From: Guillardia theta CCMP2712
Taxonomy: Eukaryota; Cryptophyceae; Pyrenomonadales; Geminigeraceae
Assembly (NCBI RefSeq): GCF_000315625.1
Contig: NW_005434605.1
Location: 182,580-246,579, forward strand
Direction: 5' to 3'
Length of the DNA stretch: 64,000 nucleotides
Position numbers and translations under genes: made by a program
Notes under the pieces: generated by a model
Database searches by the model: none
Told to the model about the DNA's origin: nothing
Seen by the model: the letters and a program-made list of their open reading frames with translations, nothing else
Part shown: positions 35,348 through 46,123 of the stretch, piece by piece
How the letters are laid out: each line of letters starts with the position of its first letter
How positions within the stretch are numbered: the first letter of the stretch is position 1

Positions 35348-37978
35348 TCAATGGCCGATTTGTTGGTGGACCCCTCCTCTGTTCTGTTGCTGACCACCCC
35401 ATGCTATCCCCCGAGGCAGATCTGATTCCGAATTTCCGTTCCACATTGGTTGAGGTCTTTCTCCGCTCCCTTGCCTCGTATCACCATCTTCATATTCACC
35501 CTTCCCCCCAGCAGCAAACAGAGCCTCTTTCGGCATCTCGTCAGCAAGGGCGTTCCTCGCTACAAGTTCCGCCAGCTTGAGAGCGACATGAGGCTGTACG
35601 TCATGGGCATCAAACAGGCATTCCCCATAGTAATTTGGTGCTGTTGTGTTGTCCTTGGGTCCCTTGCGGAAGATTCTGATCTCAGGGGAGTGAGGAGGTG
35701 GAGGCAGCTTGATATCATCATAACAGAGGCCATGCATCTCGTCTGCCTCACAGTCTACGATGGCAGCCTTGGCCAGCCCAGCGACACCAGCACCAAGTCT
35801 GAGCAAGTTGGTGATGGCAGTGCGACAGGGCCCACAGAACACCCCGTCTGTGAAGACAACAAACCAGAGGTCCAGCGATCCCAGGACGTTATCCCTGAAG
35901 TCCGAAGAAGTCTTGAACGTTGGCACGTCAGTCTGCGAGTAGAGCCACTTCCACTCCTTGGCCACCTGCAGCGCAGAACAAGTCACAAGAAGGTACTGGA
36001 GGTGCGAGCATGCGCACCGCACGAGCCCACGAGATGATGCTGTCAGGGTCCTTAGACTGCGATTGCGAGTATATCTGTTGAGTTCCTCTCTCAGCAGATC
36101 CGATCAACATGAGGGAGGGATAGGATCCAATGCTGAACCATTCGCCACAGATCCCTTTCTCATTCACACAATTGACAGCTCCCACCTGTCCTCAAATGCG
36201 TCAGTCTGGATCCTGCGTATGCCCATGACCAAGTCACCTCGATATCATCGTTCTCCAAGGCCTTGGCAACGTTCTTGTAGGTGCTCACGAAATGACCGCA
36301 GGCTGTACACCAAGGAGCATAGAACTCAACGAGCCAGATGGCATCTCCGATGACTCGTCTACAGAAAGAGCGCATTAAAGATGACTTTCCTGCTGCTTCT
36401 TTGCTCACCTGGGCCAGAGACTTTCGGTCAATTTCGAGATGAGGGTTTCTCCGTTGTAGAAGTCATTTGACGAGCCCTTCTTTCCGTACATCTCCCATTC
36501 CCAGAAGGTGTTGAACTGAGCCTTCTCAAAAGCATTCATGAGATCGCGGGCATGCTGTCAGGAGGCACTTCACCTGGTCTTGTCCCCCGAGATCGTCGAA
36601 GGCAGCCCTCTTGTCAGGATCCCCGAGAATTTCATAGGCCGCGACCTTCACAGGGACAAGATAAGGCGAGCGTCTCTAGGCAGATCATCCAGCAGCAAGG
36701 CTTCATCACCACATCCATGAAAGCTTTCTGAGCTGCCTCCTTGAGCCTCCCGTCGGAAATCTTGTCCGGATGGAACTGAAGGCTCAACCTGTCGGTTCTC
36801 TCAGCGAATTTCATCGGCAAACACGAGGGAACCTTCGGTACGCCTTGCGAATATCCGTCATTTGGGAGTCCTTCGGAAGCTTGAGGACTCCGTATGGATC
36901 TTTTTGTCCATCTCCAAAGTTTGCAGCTCGACGTTTGATCTCCTCCTCGTCTACAGCTTCTTTCTTGTCTACCGGCAGCACATGTGAGCAGAGTAACCGT
37001 AAACCCTTTGACCTCACCCTCATCGACATTCTGTCCCCTCAGTCTCTCTAGCTCCGACTGCTGTCGCTCAGCCAGACGTTGCTCAGCTCTGCAACGCTTC
37101 ATGACGACTTGCCAAGTGGGGGGAGGCTGGCAGACCTGTGCTTGGCCTCCTGCAAGTTTTCTTTCTCCAGTCGGGAGGCCGCCTGCCTCTCCTCCATGGC
37201 GAGTAATTCTTCTCTCCGCCGCGCTTCGCGTTTCTTCGAGATCTGCCAGTTGAACGTCTCAGTGAGGACCCTTGTTACTTCATCTTCTCTACCTCGTCGC
37301 GGTGGGGGCAGCTCTTGACAACTCCAGCATTTCCTATGTGATCGTTCTCACCAGCACACATCCAAGCCTTGTCTTCCACGCATCTTCAGATCGCCAAGTG
37401 TCAATAGAGTAGGCGACCGCTGCAGAGCATGCACAAAACCTCCTTGATCCGATGCACCATGCGCAATTCGAAGCAAGGCAAGAATCGCATCCACGATGAG
37501 CTCCACATGGCAAGTTGGGATCGGCTTGGATGGTCTGAAATAATTTGAAGGAGACATTAGCTGATTGCAGTCAAGATTTCTTTCTTTCTCTCTTCTCAGT
37601 CATTCTCCTCACAAAGGCCAATCCCCGATCCTCCCTCTTTTTCACCTGAGCTGCTCCATTCCTACACTGAGCGACAGCTCCATTTCCCGGCCAAGCCCAA
37701 GATCTGCCGATAAATTTCACCAAGAGGAGATATCTCTACTCCTCCTCCAACCCTCACTTCAGGCGATATGCTTCCTGTACATCCTTGCACGTTTGGCAGC
37801 ACGGTATCTCTGCACTCTCTGCTCCGTAGCAGCTACCGCAAGCCAGAAGGTCTGATCTTCCTTGAGAGTCTTCACACGTCTCTCCTCTGCTCTTGTCGCA
37901 TGTCTCAGAGGATGCCGATACCCCTAGCGCCCCCGCCATCAGAGCTACTCGGATCAGCCATGCAAACTTCCCCAGCAT
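35348..37978 (-). CDS. Secretory Erv46-motif/PSI/J/thioredoxin protein
   Basis: A multi-domain ER oxidoreductase-chaperone. It starts with a signal peptide (MLGKFAWLIRVALMAGALG). The Erv46/ERGIC3 motif follows: LACGSCYGAE, then IPCCQTCKDVQEAY, continued by a spliced exon with SWAWPGNG. The next exon is a PSI-type cysteine module (CGAHRGCDSCLASNCAWC, about 37515-37450). A charged coiled coil runs from about 37260 to 37050. The J domain is DPYGVLKLPKDSQMTDI plus RLSLQFHPDK, with the HPD motif near 36770. The first thioredoxin fold has LVEFYAPWCTACGHF (about 36330) and GAVNCVNEKGICGEW. A second has FTDGVFCGPCRTAI (about 35850). The active sites are thus CTAC and CGPC. It ends with a disordered tail at 35348. 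It compares with ERdj5/DNAJC10 and with plant PDI-C proteins (thioredoxin plus Erv domains), but this combination I do not recognise. No KDEL is seen. Confidence 0.8.
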
Positions 37979-38044
37979 GTTGGGGTTACCAGGGAACAGG
38001 AGGGGTCTGATTTACCAATATCCGCCGGGTGGTGGTGTTCAGGT

Positions 38045-38160
38045 GGTTCTTGAGTGTGACCGGCGGGTGCCGGCATCGGGCCCGGGGGCCCGGCTGACTC
38101 TTTTGGTACTCGATTGAAGGGGCGGGCCCGGTGATCGGGGCCTGCCGCCGCCCGCGGATT
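38045..38160. promoter_or_regulatory. GC-rich island between divergent genes
   Basis: GGGCCCGGGGGCCCGG and GGCCCGGTGATCGGGGCC lie upstream of the J/thioredoxin gene (-, start 37978). The CCGGTGATCGG word also occurs in the islands near 3.95 and 11.23 kb. Confidence 0.4.
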
Positions 38161-38164
38161 GAAG

Positions 38165-38980
38165 TAAGAAATAGAGAGGGGGTACTGCTGTGATTCTATT
38201 GCGAGGGTGGGGTGATTTTCACCCGTAGTAAATCAAATCAAATGGGGGGTGATAAAGATGTCATGTGGTAGAATAGGGGGTAGGGTAATCACCCCCCTTT
38301 CGTCACTTCCTAAGAGGTCTCAAGCAAAGGACCCAAACGAGATGTACCCTCCAATTACCTACCACTACCCCCTAAATGTCTCATCTTTCTCAGAAAAGGA
38401 CAATTGTGATTGGGTATAGCAATATTTACTCTTGAAGTATCGAGCAAAAGTACATGATGGACAGCCCAAGAAAGAATGTCGAACCCCCTACCTTCTAAAA
38501 TTACAACCCTACCCCAGCAAAATCGTTCAGATGGCTCCTTTACCCCCACCCCCGCCCCACGTGATCTTCGCTTATTACTACCCTCGACGATCATGTCCTT
38601 CCCTGTCGATTACCACCCCTACCCACTATAAATCAGCCTACCCCCTCTTTGGGCTGTTGATGACGTCTACGCCTCCTTTCCCTCCCTTATCGTATGACCC
38701 CACCAACTCATTACCCCCAATCAATTGTCTTAGACCCCCCTGAATCGGGTTCCTCTCCCCTTGCCAACAAAACGTTGGGGTCATAATCGACTGCTTCATC
38801 TCTTCTGCTGTTCGTACAGCAAATGACCCCGACCGGTATCTGACTACCCCACCCTTCTACCTATGACCCGTTCAGTCGTAAGGTAAATTGAACACGTTGG
38901 TATACCACCCCTCTACCAATCATTGATTACCACCCCCACCCATCGTTTTAAAATACCCCCACCCTACCTGGTTTCAACCA
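38165..38980. promoter_or_regulatory. GGGGT then ACCCC tract, strand switch
   Basis: The + strand reads GGGGGTAC, GGGTGGGGT and GGGGGGTGAT from 38170 to 38290, then switches near 38290 to ACCCCC, CTACCCC, CACCCCTACCC and TACCCCCACCC up to 38965. The switch lies between divergent genes starting at 37978 (-) and 38986 (+), each having the C-rich form on its coding strand. Function is inferred to be promoter-linked. Confidence 0.45.
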
Positions 38981-38985
38981 TCGCA

Positions 38986-41031
38986 ATGCTCTCCTCCCTC
39001 AGAGCCACCGCTTCCCGCTCCCTCACTGTAAGACGCCCTGCATCCTCCTCCTCCTCCTCGACCAGCACCACCATCACCACCACCACCTGCTTTGTTCCTT
39101 AAGTGTTCGCCCTCCTTTTGCTTCTCCTCTTCCTCCTTCGAAATCTCGCATGGCGATCCTCTGTTAGATGTTTACTTTGTTCACAGCGCAGCCTTGCTTC
39201 CCAGCAGCAGCGAGGATTCAAGTGCAGGTTAGACCTTAGTCTTCAGATCCCCCAGATTCTGATCCCATGACCCAGCGTCCTCGGAGCTGCCGGTGGCATT
39301 GGACAGCCCCTCTCCCTCCTCCTCAAGCTCAACCCCCGCGTTACCGAGCTCACCTGCTACGATGTTGCTCCTGTCACTCCTGGTTGGCTAGTATCGTGCT
39401 CTTACTCGCACAAACGACTGACGATGGCATGAAGGTGTTGCGGCCGATCTTTCCCACTGCTCCTCCAACTCCAAGTGCACTGGATACTCCGGAGAGGACC
39501 TCAAGAAGGCCCTCGATGGCTGCCAGGCATGCGTAAGCGGCGGCGCGCTCCTTCCTTGACTTGGTCTTCAGGTTGTTGTCATCCCTGCCGGTGTTCCCCG
39601 CAAGCCCGGCATGACTCGTGATGATCTCTTCAACACCAACGGTGCCTCCTCCACCAAGCGCCATATAATAGCTGCTGGTGCTGACTTCTCCACCAGCAAG
39701 CATCGTCAAGAACTTGGTTGCTGCTTGCGCCGAGGCCTGCCCCAAGGCCTGCCTCTTGATCATCTCCAACCCTGTCAACTCCACTGTTCCCATCGCTTCC
39801 GAGGTCCGTGGGAGGATGATGAGGAGGTAGGGAGGAGAACCAAGAGCTCACTGTATGTTGCAGGTGTTGAAGAGCAAGGGCGTCTACGATCCCAAGAAGC
39901 TCTTTGGTGTCACCACCCTTGACGTTGTCCGTGCTCGCACCTTCATCGCTCAGGCCAAGGGCCTCGACGTCAACAAGGTGATGCCTCTTCCTTCCACTAC
40001 CCTCTTGGCTGTTCAACTCCATGTGCTCGTTAACTCTCCTCTCTCCATCTCCCCTCGATCTTTCCCCTCTCCTCTCCTCTCCTCTGCTTCTCACCTACTT
40101 CAGGTCACCATCCCGGTCATTGGAGGACACGCTGGTACCACCATCGTTCCCCTCATCTCGCGTGCCGAGCCCAAGGTGACCAGACCACCTGCGTTCTTGT
40201 CCCCTCTTGACGCTGTTGAAGGTTTCCTTCCCCGACGCTGAGCGTGATGCTTTGACCAACCGCATCATGTTCGGAGGAGACGAAGTTCTCAAGGTAAGGG
40301 GCGTTTTCCCCTCCCCCTTCTCTTCCTCACGGGCCTCCCCCCTCCTCACCCTCAGGGCCTCCTCCTGCTCTCCCTCAGGGCTTCCCCCTCTTCCTCCGGC
40401 CCCCCCCCCCCCCCCACCCCCCCCTTTCCTCTTGTTCCATTTTTTTGCTGTGTTTCCTTTTTTCATTGTTGGAGCGATTCTTCGAATCCGATCTCAATTC
40501 TTCGCTTGAGCGGCCGAGGGCTCACATGGTGGCAGGCCAAGGCTGGAGGAGGATCCGCCACCCTCTCCATGGCCTTCGCTGGAGCTGAGTTCGCCGACAA
40601 GTGCGTCTCGTGCTCTTGTGCGATCGTTGGCGTGACGTTGGGTCAGGGTCATGGCTGCCCTCGATGGCAAGACCGGCATCACTGAGTGCACCTTCGTCGA
40701 GTCCACCGTTACCTCTAGTGAGTTTCCCGACCCCTCGCGTTCTAAGGAGGTGACCTTGATGGCAGGCAAGTTCTTCTCCTCCCCTGTCACCCTCGGCAAG
40801 AACGGAGTTGAGCAGATCCACGGGTGAGGACGGAGAGGGAGGAGGGTGAGAGGGCGAGGTGAGAGGCTGCTGCAGATACGGAGAGGTCAACGCCTACGAG
40901 CAGAAGCTCATCAACGACATGTTGCCCGACCTCACCGCTCAGGTTCCTCCAGCTCCTCGTGTGCCGCCGGATCTCTTGACATGCGCTTCCAGGTCGAGAA
41001 GGGCATCAAGTGGGCGCAGGAGAACAAGTAA
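38986..41031 (+). CDS. Malate dehydrogenase, mitochondrial
   Basis: NAD-dependent malate dehydrogenase (malate to oxaloacetate, TCA cycle). The first exons encode a mitochondrial leader ([14 protein letters not shown], then [12 protein letters not shown]). The nucleotide-binding loop is [16 protein letters not shown] (about 39280). Further pieces are [35 protein letters not shown] (mobile loop with catalytic arginines), [47 protein letters not shown] (catalytic histidine) and [16 protein letters not shown]. The C-terminus is [13 protein letters not shown] plus [12 protein letters not shown]. Seven or more short introns break it, and one near 40290-40535 contains a C-rich run. The start at 38986 follows the ACCCC tract by about 20 bases, and TAA is at 41029-41031. 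The order and motifs are those of the mitochondrial/glyoxysomal type, not the cytosolic one. Confidence 0.93.
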
Positions 41032-41330
41032 ATTCAAGCCTGAACATCACGAGGGGAGAGCAGAGCTTCGAGTTTCTCGTTGGTTTCATTAAAATCTCGA
41101 GTTTTTCGTCTTTCCTCGTACCTCCCTCCCTTCCCCAGCCCTTTGACTTCCCTTTGACTTCCACTCTACCTTGACTTCCTGAACAAGAAGAATGCTCCTG
41201 ACGGGCTCCTGCACACTCGGAGGTCTGCGCTATCGTGCTTCAGACAAATAATTTTCAACATGAAGACAAAAAGTAGGAGGGGTAGGGGAGGGGCATCCAG
41301 AGGTGAAATGAGGATGAGGGCGAAGGACGA

Positions 41331-42587
41331 TCAGGGTCGGGAGCTGAGGATGGAGACGAGGCGAGAGGGTCTTCCCACCTTCAGAGAGGTACGTGATGGC
41401 AAGAACAGCTTTGCTGTCAGGCTGCCAGTCAGCGATCCACGTCTAGGATGCTCCTCCTTGTACCTGAAGAAAACGCCCGAGCCCACGATCTGCGACTGCG
41501 CCTTGAGGACGGAGGCCAAGTTGACGTTCTCGTAGCTTTGCTCGAACACCTGCGCGAATGTGAATGTGAAGAGGAGGAGGAGAGGAAGGAGAAGGAGAGG
41601 GAGGAGGAAAGAAGAGGTAAGGACAGAGTGGAGAAGGAGGACACGTTGCATGCAAAAGAGGAAGGAGCTTGCGCCACCTGCTGGTTCACCACCGTGATGT
41701 TTCCTTGTAGCACACTCGTCACTGGTGCTCCTGTGACGGGCATGAGCAGAACCTGCGCCATCGTCATCCACACCTCCTCCTCATTCTCCTTGTCATCATC
41801 ATCACCATCATCGTTATTGTCATCGTAATCATCATCACCACCACCATCATCACCACCATCATCATCATCTCATCCAAGTGTCTGTTTAACCTCCTCCGTC
41901 TCAGCAACGCCGGTGCTGCTCAAAGTCTGGGTGATGCTCTTGAATTTCATGAAGGGAAAGTTCCCGAAGCCCGTCAGCCCTCTGTTCTTCACCATGGCGG
42001 GAGAGTTGGTAAACGCCAGCTCCCATCTCCCCCACAGCTTCGCGCTCCTCGTCGGGCTTTCCACAGCGTTAAACTCCTCAAGCTCGCTCAGCATGCTGTC
42101 CATCCGCTCGACATCTTGCTTTGATGCATCGAAACCGATACCAGCTTGACCCACCAAGTCTTGAATGTCAGCGATCAGCTGCTTCTCCTTCCTCTTGCTC
42201 GACACTTCCACCTCTCCATCCCTTTTCTTCTTCGCCTCCAAACTCAACGTGGATCGCTGGCGGATCAGCTTTTCCAGTGCTGTCCGGGTTTGGCACGTTG
42301 AAATCTGTTCTCCTCGTTGAGAGCTCCGCATATTGCCATAGTTGGGAAGTACTGAGAAGGTGGAGACGCTTCCTGCTCCAAAAAAGGTTCTAGTCAGAGG
42401 CATTCTTGCAGTACTCCCCGTCTTTCCCTTCTTTCCTCACAGCTTCTTCCATCTCATCATCTTGCTCCCTCTCCGACCTCCTATCGTCTCTTCTAGCTCT
42501 CTTTCTCTCTTTCCCTCCTCGTCCTCTCTTACCTTGCATCGCCATCACCAGCGCCATCACCAACATTCCCTCCGCCATTGAGCGCAT
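41331..42587 (-). CDS. Plastid fibrillin (PAP) with bipartite leader
   Basis: Plastid-lipid-associated protein of the fibrillin/PAP family, thought to bind lipids at plastoglobules or thylakoids. Exon 1 (42587-42531) encodes MRSMAEGMLVMALVMAMQ, a signal-peptide-like helix, and ends at a GTAAGA donor. An acceptor near 42376 gives in-phase GSVSTFSVLPNYGNM, a Ser-rich leader with Phe, matching the bipartite signal plus transit layout of secondary red plastids. The mature part has LIADIQDLVGQAGIGFDAS, then LWGRWELAFTNSPAMVKN and FGNFPFMKFKSITQTL, which are conserved fibrillin strands. An intron with a CAT repeat (about 41775-41880) follows. C-terminal exons encode AQVLLMPVTGAPVTSVLQG and FEQSYENVNLASVLKA, ending near 41331; their assignment is less certain. 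Confidence 0.7.
41790..41870 (+). repeat. (CAT)n imperfect repeat
   Basis: CATCATCACCATCATC-type triplets inside a fibrillin intron. Confidence 0.75.
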
Positions 42588-42599
42588 TTTGGCCTGATG

Positions 42600-43003
42600 G
42601 GTTTATAACCCTCACCCACTACCCCCTGTTTGCTATGAAAAAGTACCCCCACGCCTTTTACAAGTTTCTCCAGTCGACAATGCATTTGTGAATGTAGGAT
42701 CTATGTTCAGCTCGTCGAAGATGCCCAGCAGAACAGTTTGAGTGACATGACAACGAAGCTGGTGAGGTTGAGATCAACACCTTCAGCATTGCGAGGTGAG
42801 AAAGATCACAGCTCTTAACTTTGCTTGAATGTTTTACTTTAATACAACAACGTGATCTTCGAACTACAATGCGCCTACGGCAGGTACATGGCAGGACAAA
42901 CAGCTTCCTGCGCCCTTCATCCTCTACATGCACGTGGCTAGACGGATCGCATCCTCAGAAAACCTGTAAAGAATCGAATCCCCATGTCTCCTCCTCAGCT
43001 CCT
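42600..43003. other. Intergenic space, short ACCCC tract
   Basis: ACTACCCCC and GTACCCCCACG occur at 42618-42655, just upstream of the fibrillin start (-). Here the C-rich form is on the non-coding strand, opposite to most tracts in the window. The rest, up to the MTHFR stop at 43004, shows no gene. Confidence 0.4.
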
Positions 43004-45037
43004 TCACTTCCCGAGCTTGGCAACAGCCGAGTCCATGAAGGCGAAGATGTTCCCGTTGATGAAGTCGTTGTCGACGATCGTGACCAGCATGTACTGGTCG
43101 TAGATGTCCTGGACGACCTTGGCGGAGCTCGAGCCCTCCTCATACAGCTTCTTCCACTGCGAGAGCCACAGTCCGAACGCCTCGTCCTTCCACACCAGGA
43201 ACGACTCCTCGTCAACGACGGTGGGCTGAACGATCTCGCGATCGGGGAAGACACCCCAGGTGACTGCGTTGACCTTGTTCTTGGCCGAAGTCTCGTACTG
43301 TCCCTTGGTGTTGACAGCGCTGTACTGGATGGACTTGTGCTCGGGGAGAGCGGCCTTGATGGCAGCAAGGTGAGCAGGAGAGCAGAACATCTCGATGTAA
43401 GCCTTCTGGTAGACGACTCCTCCAGGTCCTCCCCATCCGTGGACCTCGTCTGTGGAGGAGGCGGCGTTGACGCGTGGCTGGCTGTTGATGGTGAGGAAGC
43501 CGGAGTCGCAGAGCTTGGCGAGCGACTCCTTGAGGGCATTGGTCTCCACGTCGAGGGCAGTGCACCACGGCAGCCTGTTGATCTCTCCCTTGAGGAACTT
43601 GGCGAAGAGGGCGTTGACGTCGGCAACGCCGGAGAGCTGGGAGCCGTAGGCTGCCTTGCGGTCAGCCTCGTCGACAGTGTGGACCTGGGTCAGGTGGTAG
43701 TCGGTCAGCTCCCCGAACGCAGGAGAGCGGCTGTCTCCCCAGCGTCCGTTGGGGTACTCGTCCCAGTGCATAGTCCTGGAGTTGTAGGAACGGGGGCGGT
43801 TGGCCCAGAAGATGGGGCGGACATCCTCGGTCTTCTGTCCGATCCTGGGCCTCCATGGGAGGGCACGGCGGCTGGTGGTGTTCTTCAACAAGTTCAAGTT
43901 GTTCAGGATGGCGACAGTCGACTTCTCAAGATTGAGCGTGTACATGTGGAGGCCGGGGATGCCATTGTCCAAGAGGCGGCGGCACATGTCGGTCACCAGC
44001 TGCACGCCATACTCCTTGACCGCGTCCTCGTTGTCCTTGATCGCCTCGAGGCCATCGCGGATCGCCTTGGGCACCTTGGTCTTGCAGAAGCCGGTCATGC
44101 GGTTGAAGCCAGCATAGGCGTTGATGGGCATGATGCCGGGGACAATGGGGACGTTGATACCGATCTCGCGGCAGTCCTTGACCCACTTGAGGAAGACGTC
44201 CACGTCGTAGAAGAGCTGGGTGATGATCATGTCGGCGCCAGCATCCACCTTGTCCTTGAGGTACTGCAAATCTCTGCGGTAGTCCTCCTCCGAGATCTCA
44301 GGCGTGTCCTTGAACCAGTCGATGTGCCCCTCGGGGTAGCCAGCAACGGAGATACCGAAGTAGTCGCCGTGGAGCTGCCTCACGTATCGGACGAGGTCAA
44401 CTGCGTTGGCAAAGCCTCCCTCTGTCGCTTCCCACTTCTCCTGTCCCGCGGGGGGATCTCCACGGAGGCAGAGGATGTTCTGGATGCCAGCCTCGCGCGC
44501 CTGCTGGAGGGCTTGGGTCACAGTCTCCTTAGTGACGTTGGTGCAGGTCAAGTGCATCTGGGTCTCGAGGTTGAACTGCCTCTGGAAGTTGGAGCTAGAT
44601 CACGAGTCAGCAACGGGCAAGAGCTGTTGACAAGGCAGTCACCTGAGCTCGAGGGTGAGGTCGCTGGTGGACCCTCCAGCACCCCAGGTGATGTCCACGA
44701 AGAGGGGCTCCAACTTGCCAAGACGCTCAACTCTCTCATAGAGATTGGAGACACCTGAAAGAGCAGGATGTCAGTCAAGGCGCTGGATACAGAGATGCAG
44801 AGACAGACAATAAGTGAGGAGTTGTACGAGGAGCGGGGAACAGTTTGATATCGTGACGGGCACGCAGTGAAAGCGGAAGTTCGACAGAGCATGGGAAAGG
44901 ATGCAAGGGAGAGGGGAGGAGGGTGCGAGAGAAGCTGGTGGAGAAGAGAAGAAACCTGAGGGCGTCTTGGGAGGGAAGAACTCGAAGGAGTAGAACGGCG
45001 CGCCATTGCGCTCCTTGAGACGGTCGACGATCTTCAT
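43004..45037 (-). CDS. Methylenetetrahydrofolate reductase
   Basis: Reduces 5,10-methylenetetrahydrofolate to 5-methyl-THF for methionine synthesis, using FAD and a pyridine nucleotide. The first exon is [20 protein letters not shown] plus FPPKTPS; the family's conserved FEFFPPKT is present. Two short exons follow ([20 protein letters not shown]; then [14 protein letters not shown]). The main exon carries [49 protein letters not shown] and [11 protein letters not shown], all catalytic TIM-barrel signatures. From about 43860 comes the eukaryote-type C-terminal regulatory domain that binds S-adenosylmethionine ([20 protein letters not shown], then [19 protein letters not shown]). It ends [11 protein letters not shown] at 43004. 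Length and order match animal, plant and fungal enzymes. The ATG at 45037 gives the usual start; an upstream in-frame extension exists but is not family-like. Confidence 0.95.
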
Positions 45038-45059
45038 GGCCTCGTGTGTTGGCCGGCTC

Positions 45060-45500
45060 ACCACCCTACCTTGATTATATAGTGGAGGTAGGCTATACAG
45101 GGGTTGGTAGTGTTGGGGCATAAGCCGAAGGGTAGGGTCACATCCCCCACCTCAGATATTCCACTAAAATGTACCCCTTTACTTCAGATTCCTGACCACC
45201 CCCACCTGCTCCCTTCGGGACTCTTGCAAGCCTTGGAAGGGTACATGGTAGGTGGTACATCCAAAAGGTGGGAGTGAGATAGGGTAATTGGGGGGTAGTT
45301 GTTTCAGGACAGGGGTAGAGGAACAACTCAGGGGGTGGGGGGTGATGAAAACCTTGACTTTTACCAGTATTGGATGGTAACATTGGGGGTAAACAGTGAA
45401 TGAAAGGGGGTGAGAAATGTTCCTAGATATTTGAACGGGTGGGGTAGTAAGCGAAACTTGGTCCTTGGAATAGGAGGTGGGGTGATGCTTTTTGGAGCCG
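45060..45500. promoter_or_regulatory. GGGGT/ACCCC-rich tract upstream of MTHFR
   Basis: Mostly GGGGGTAG, GGGGTGGGGGGTG, GGGGGTAA and GGGTGGGGTAG on the + strand (45060-45130 and 45260-45490), with a short ACCCCC stretch at 45170-45205. For this minus-strand gene the C-rich form is on the coding strand, as seen for other genes here. Promoter association is inferred. Confidence 0.4.
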
Positions 45501-45839
45501 GCAGGGAGTTGTGATGTGGCGAAGATGTGGAGGAGATTTTCAAATGCAATCTAATAATTTCAAAACTCTTCTCAACATTTCACACAGAGAATTCAAATAT
45601 ACCCACTATTTTTAGGCTCCATGGAGCCCTAAGAATTCGGTCCTAGAGGGTTCGGTCGGGTGTACCATTTCTATGAACTGCGGTCCTTGGAAGCTCGTAG
45701 AATGTGGTACTAGGATACCTAGGACCACCTTTACACCGGTATCATCTCCTTAAGAATTAAACTTTGAAGTTGTCGCAGTCAAACTTTGAGAATTCGCTCC
45801 CTGATATGAAACTTACAAAACTTTGAAACTTCAGCCTGG

Positions 45840-46020
45840 TTGGCCCGCAGACAACTTTTCAGTTTGCCTCGGAATGGTCCGCCGAGGCCGCTCGTTCTGC
45901 TGCCGCGCCGGCGGTCACGACAGTCGGGGCGTGGCCAGGCCCTTCGAGCCTCATGGCATGGGAGTGCGCCTCGGGGGCGGCCCCTGACTGGGCGGCCGGC
46001 GGTACGCGGACTCGGTGACG
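45840..46020. promoter_or_regulatory. GC-rich island
   Basis: A CCGG/GCCG-rich block between the MTHFR start and the stop of the next minus gene (46124). It is flanked by AT-rich words (TCAAACTTTGAGAATTC before; TTTCAAATTTACTTAG after), like the AT flank of the island near 1.3 kb. Confidence 0.35.
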
Positions 46021-46123
46021 GTTTCAAATTTACTTAGTTTCATCAAACCTTCGAAGTACCAGCCACACACACATGCAACATGTTTATATGTACATCACCT
46101 GTGAAGAATCGGTTCCCAATTGG

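Noticed and set aside
42821..44758. 645-residue + strand frame opposite MTHFR
   Set aside because: Antisense shadow; MTHFR on the minus strand has all catalytic motifs and correct splicing.
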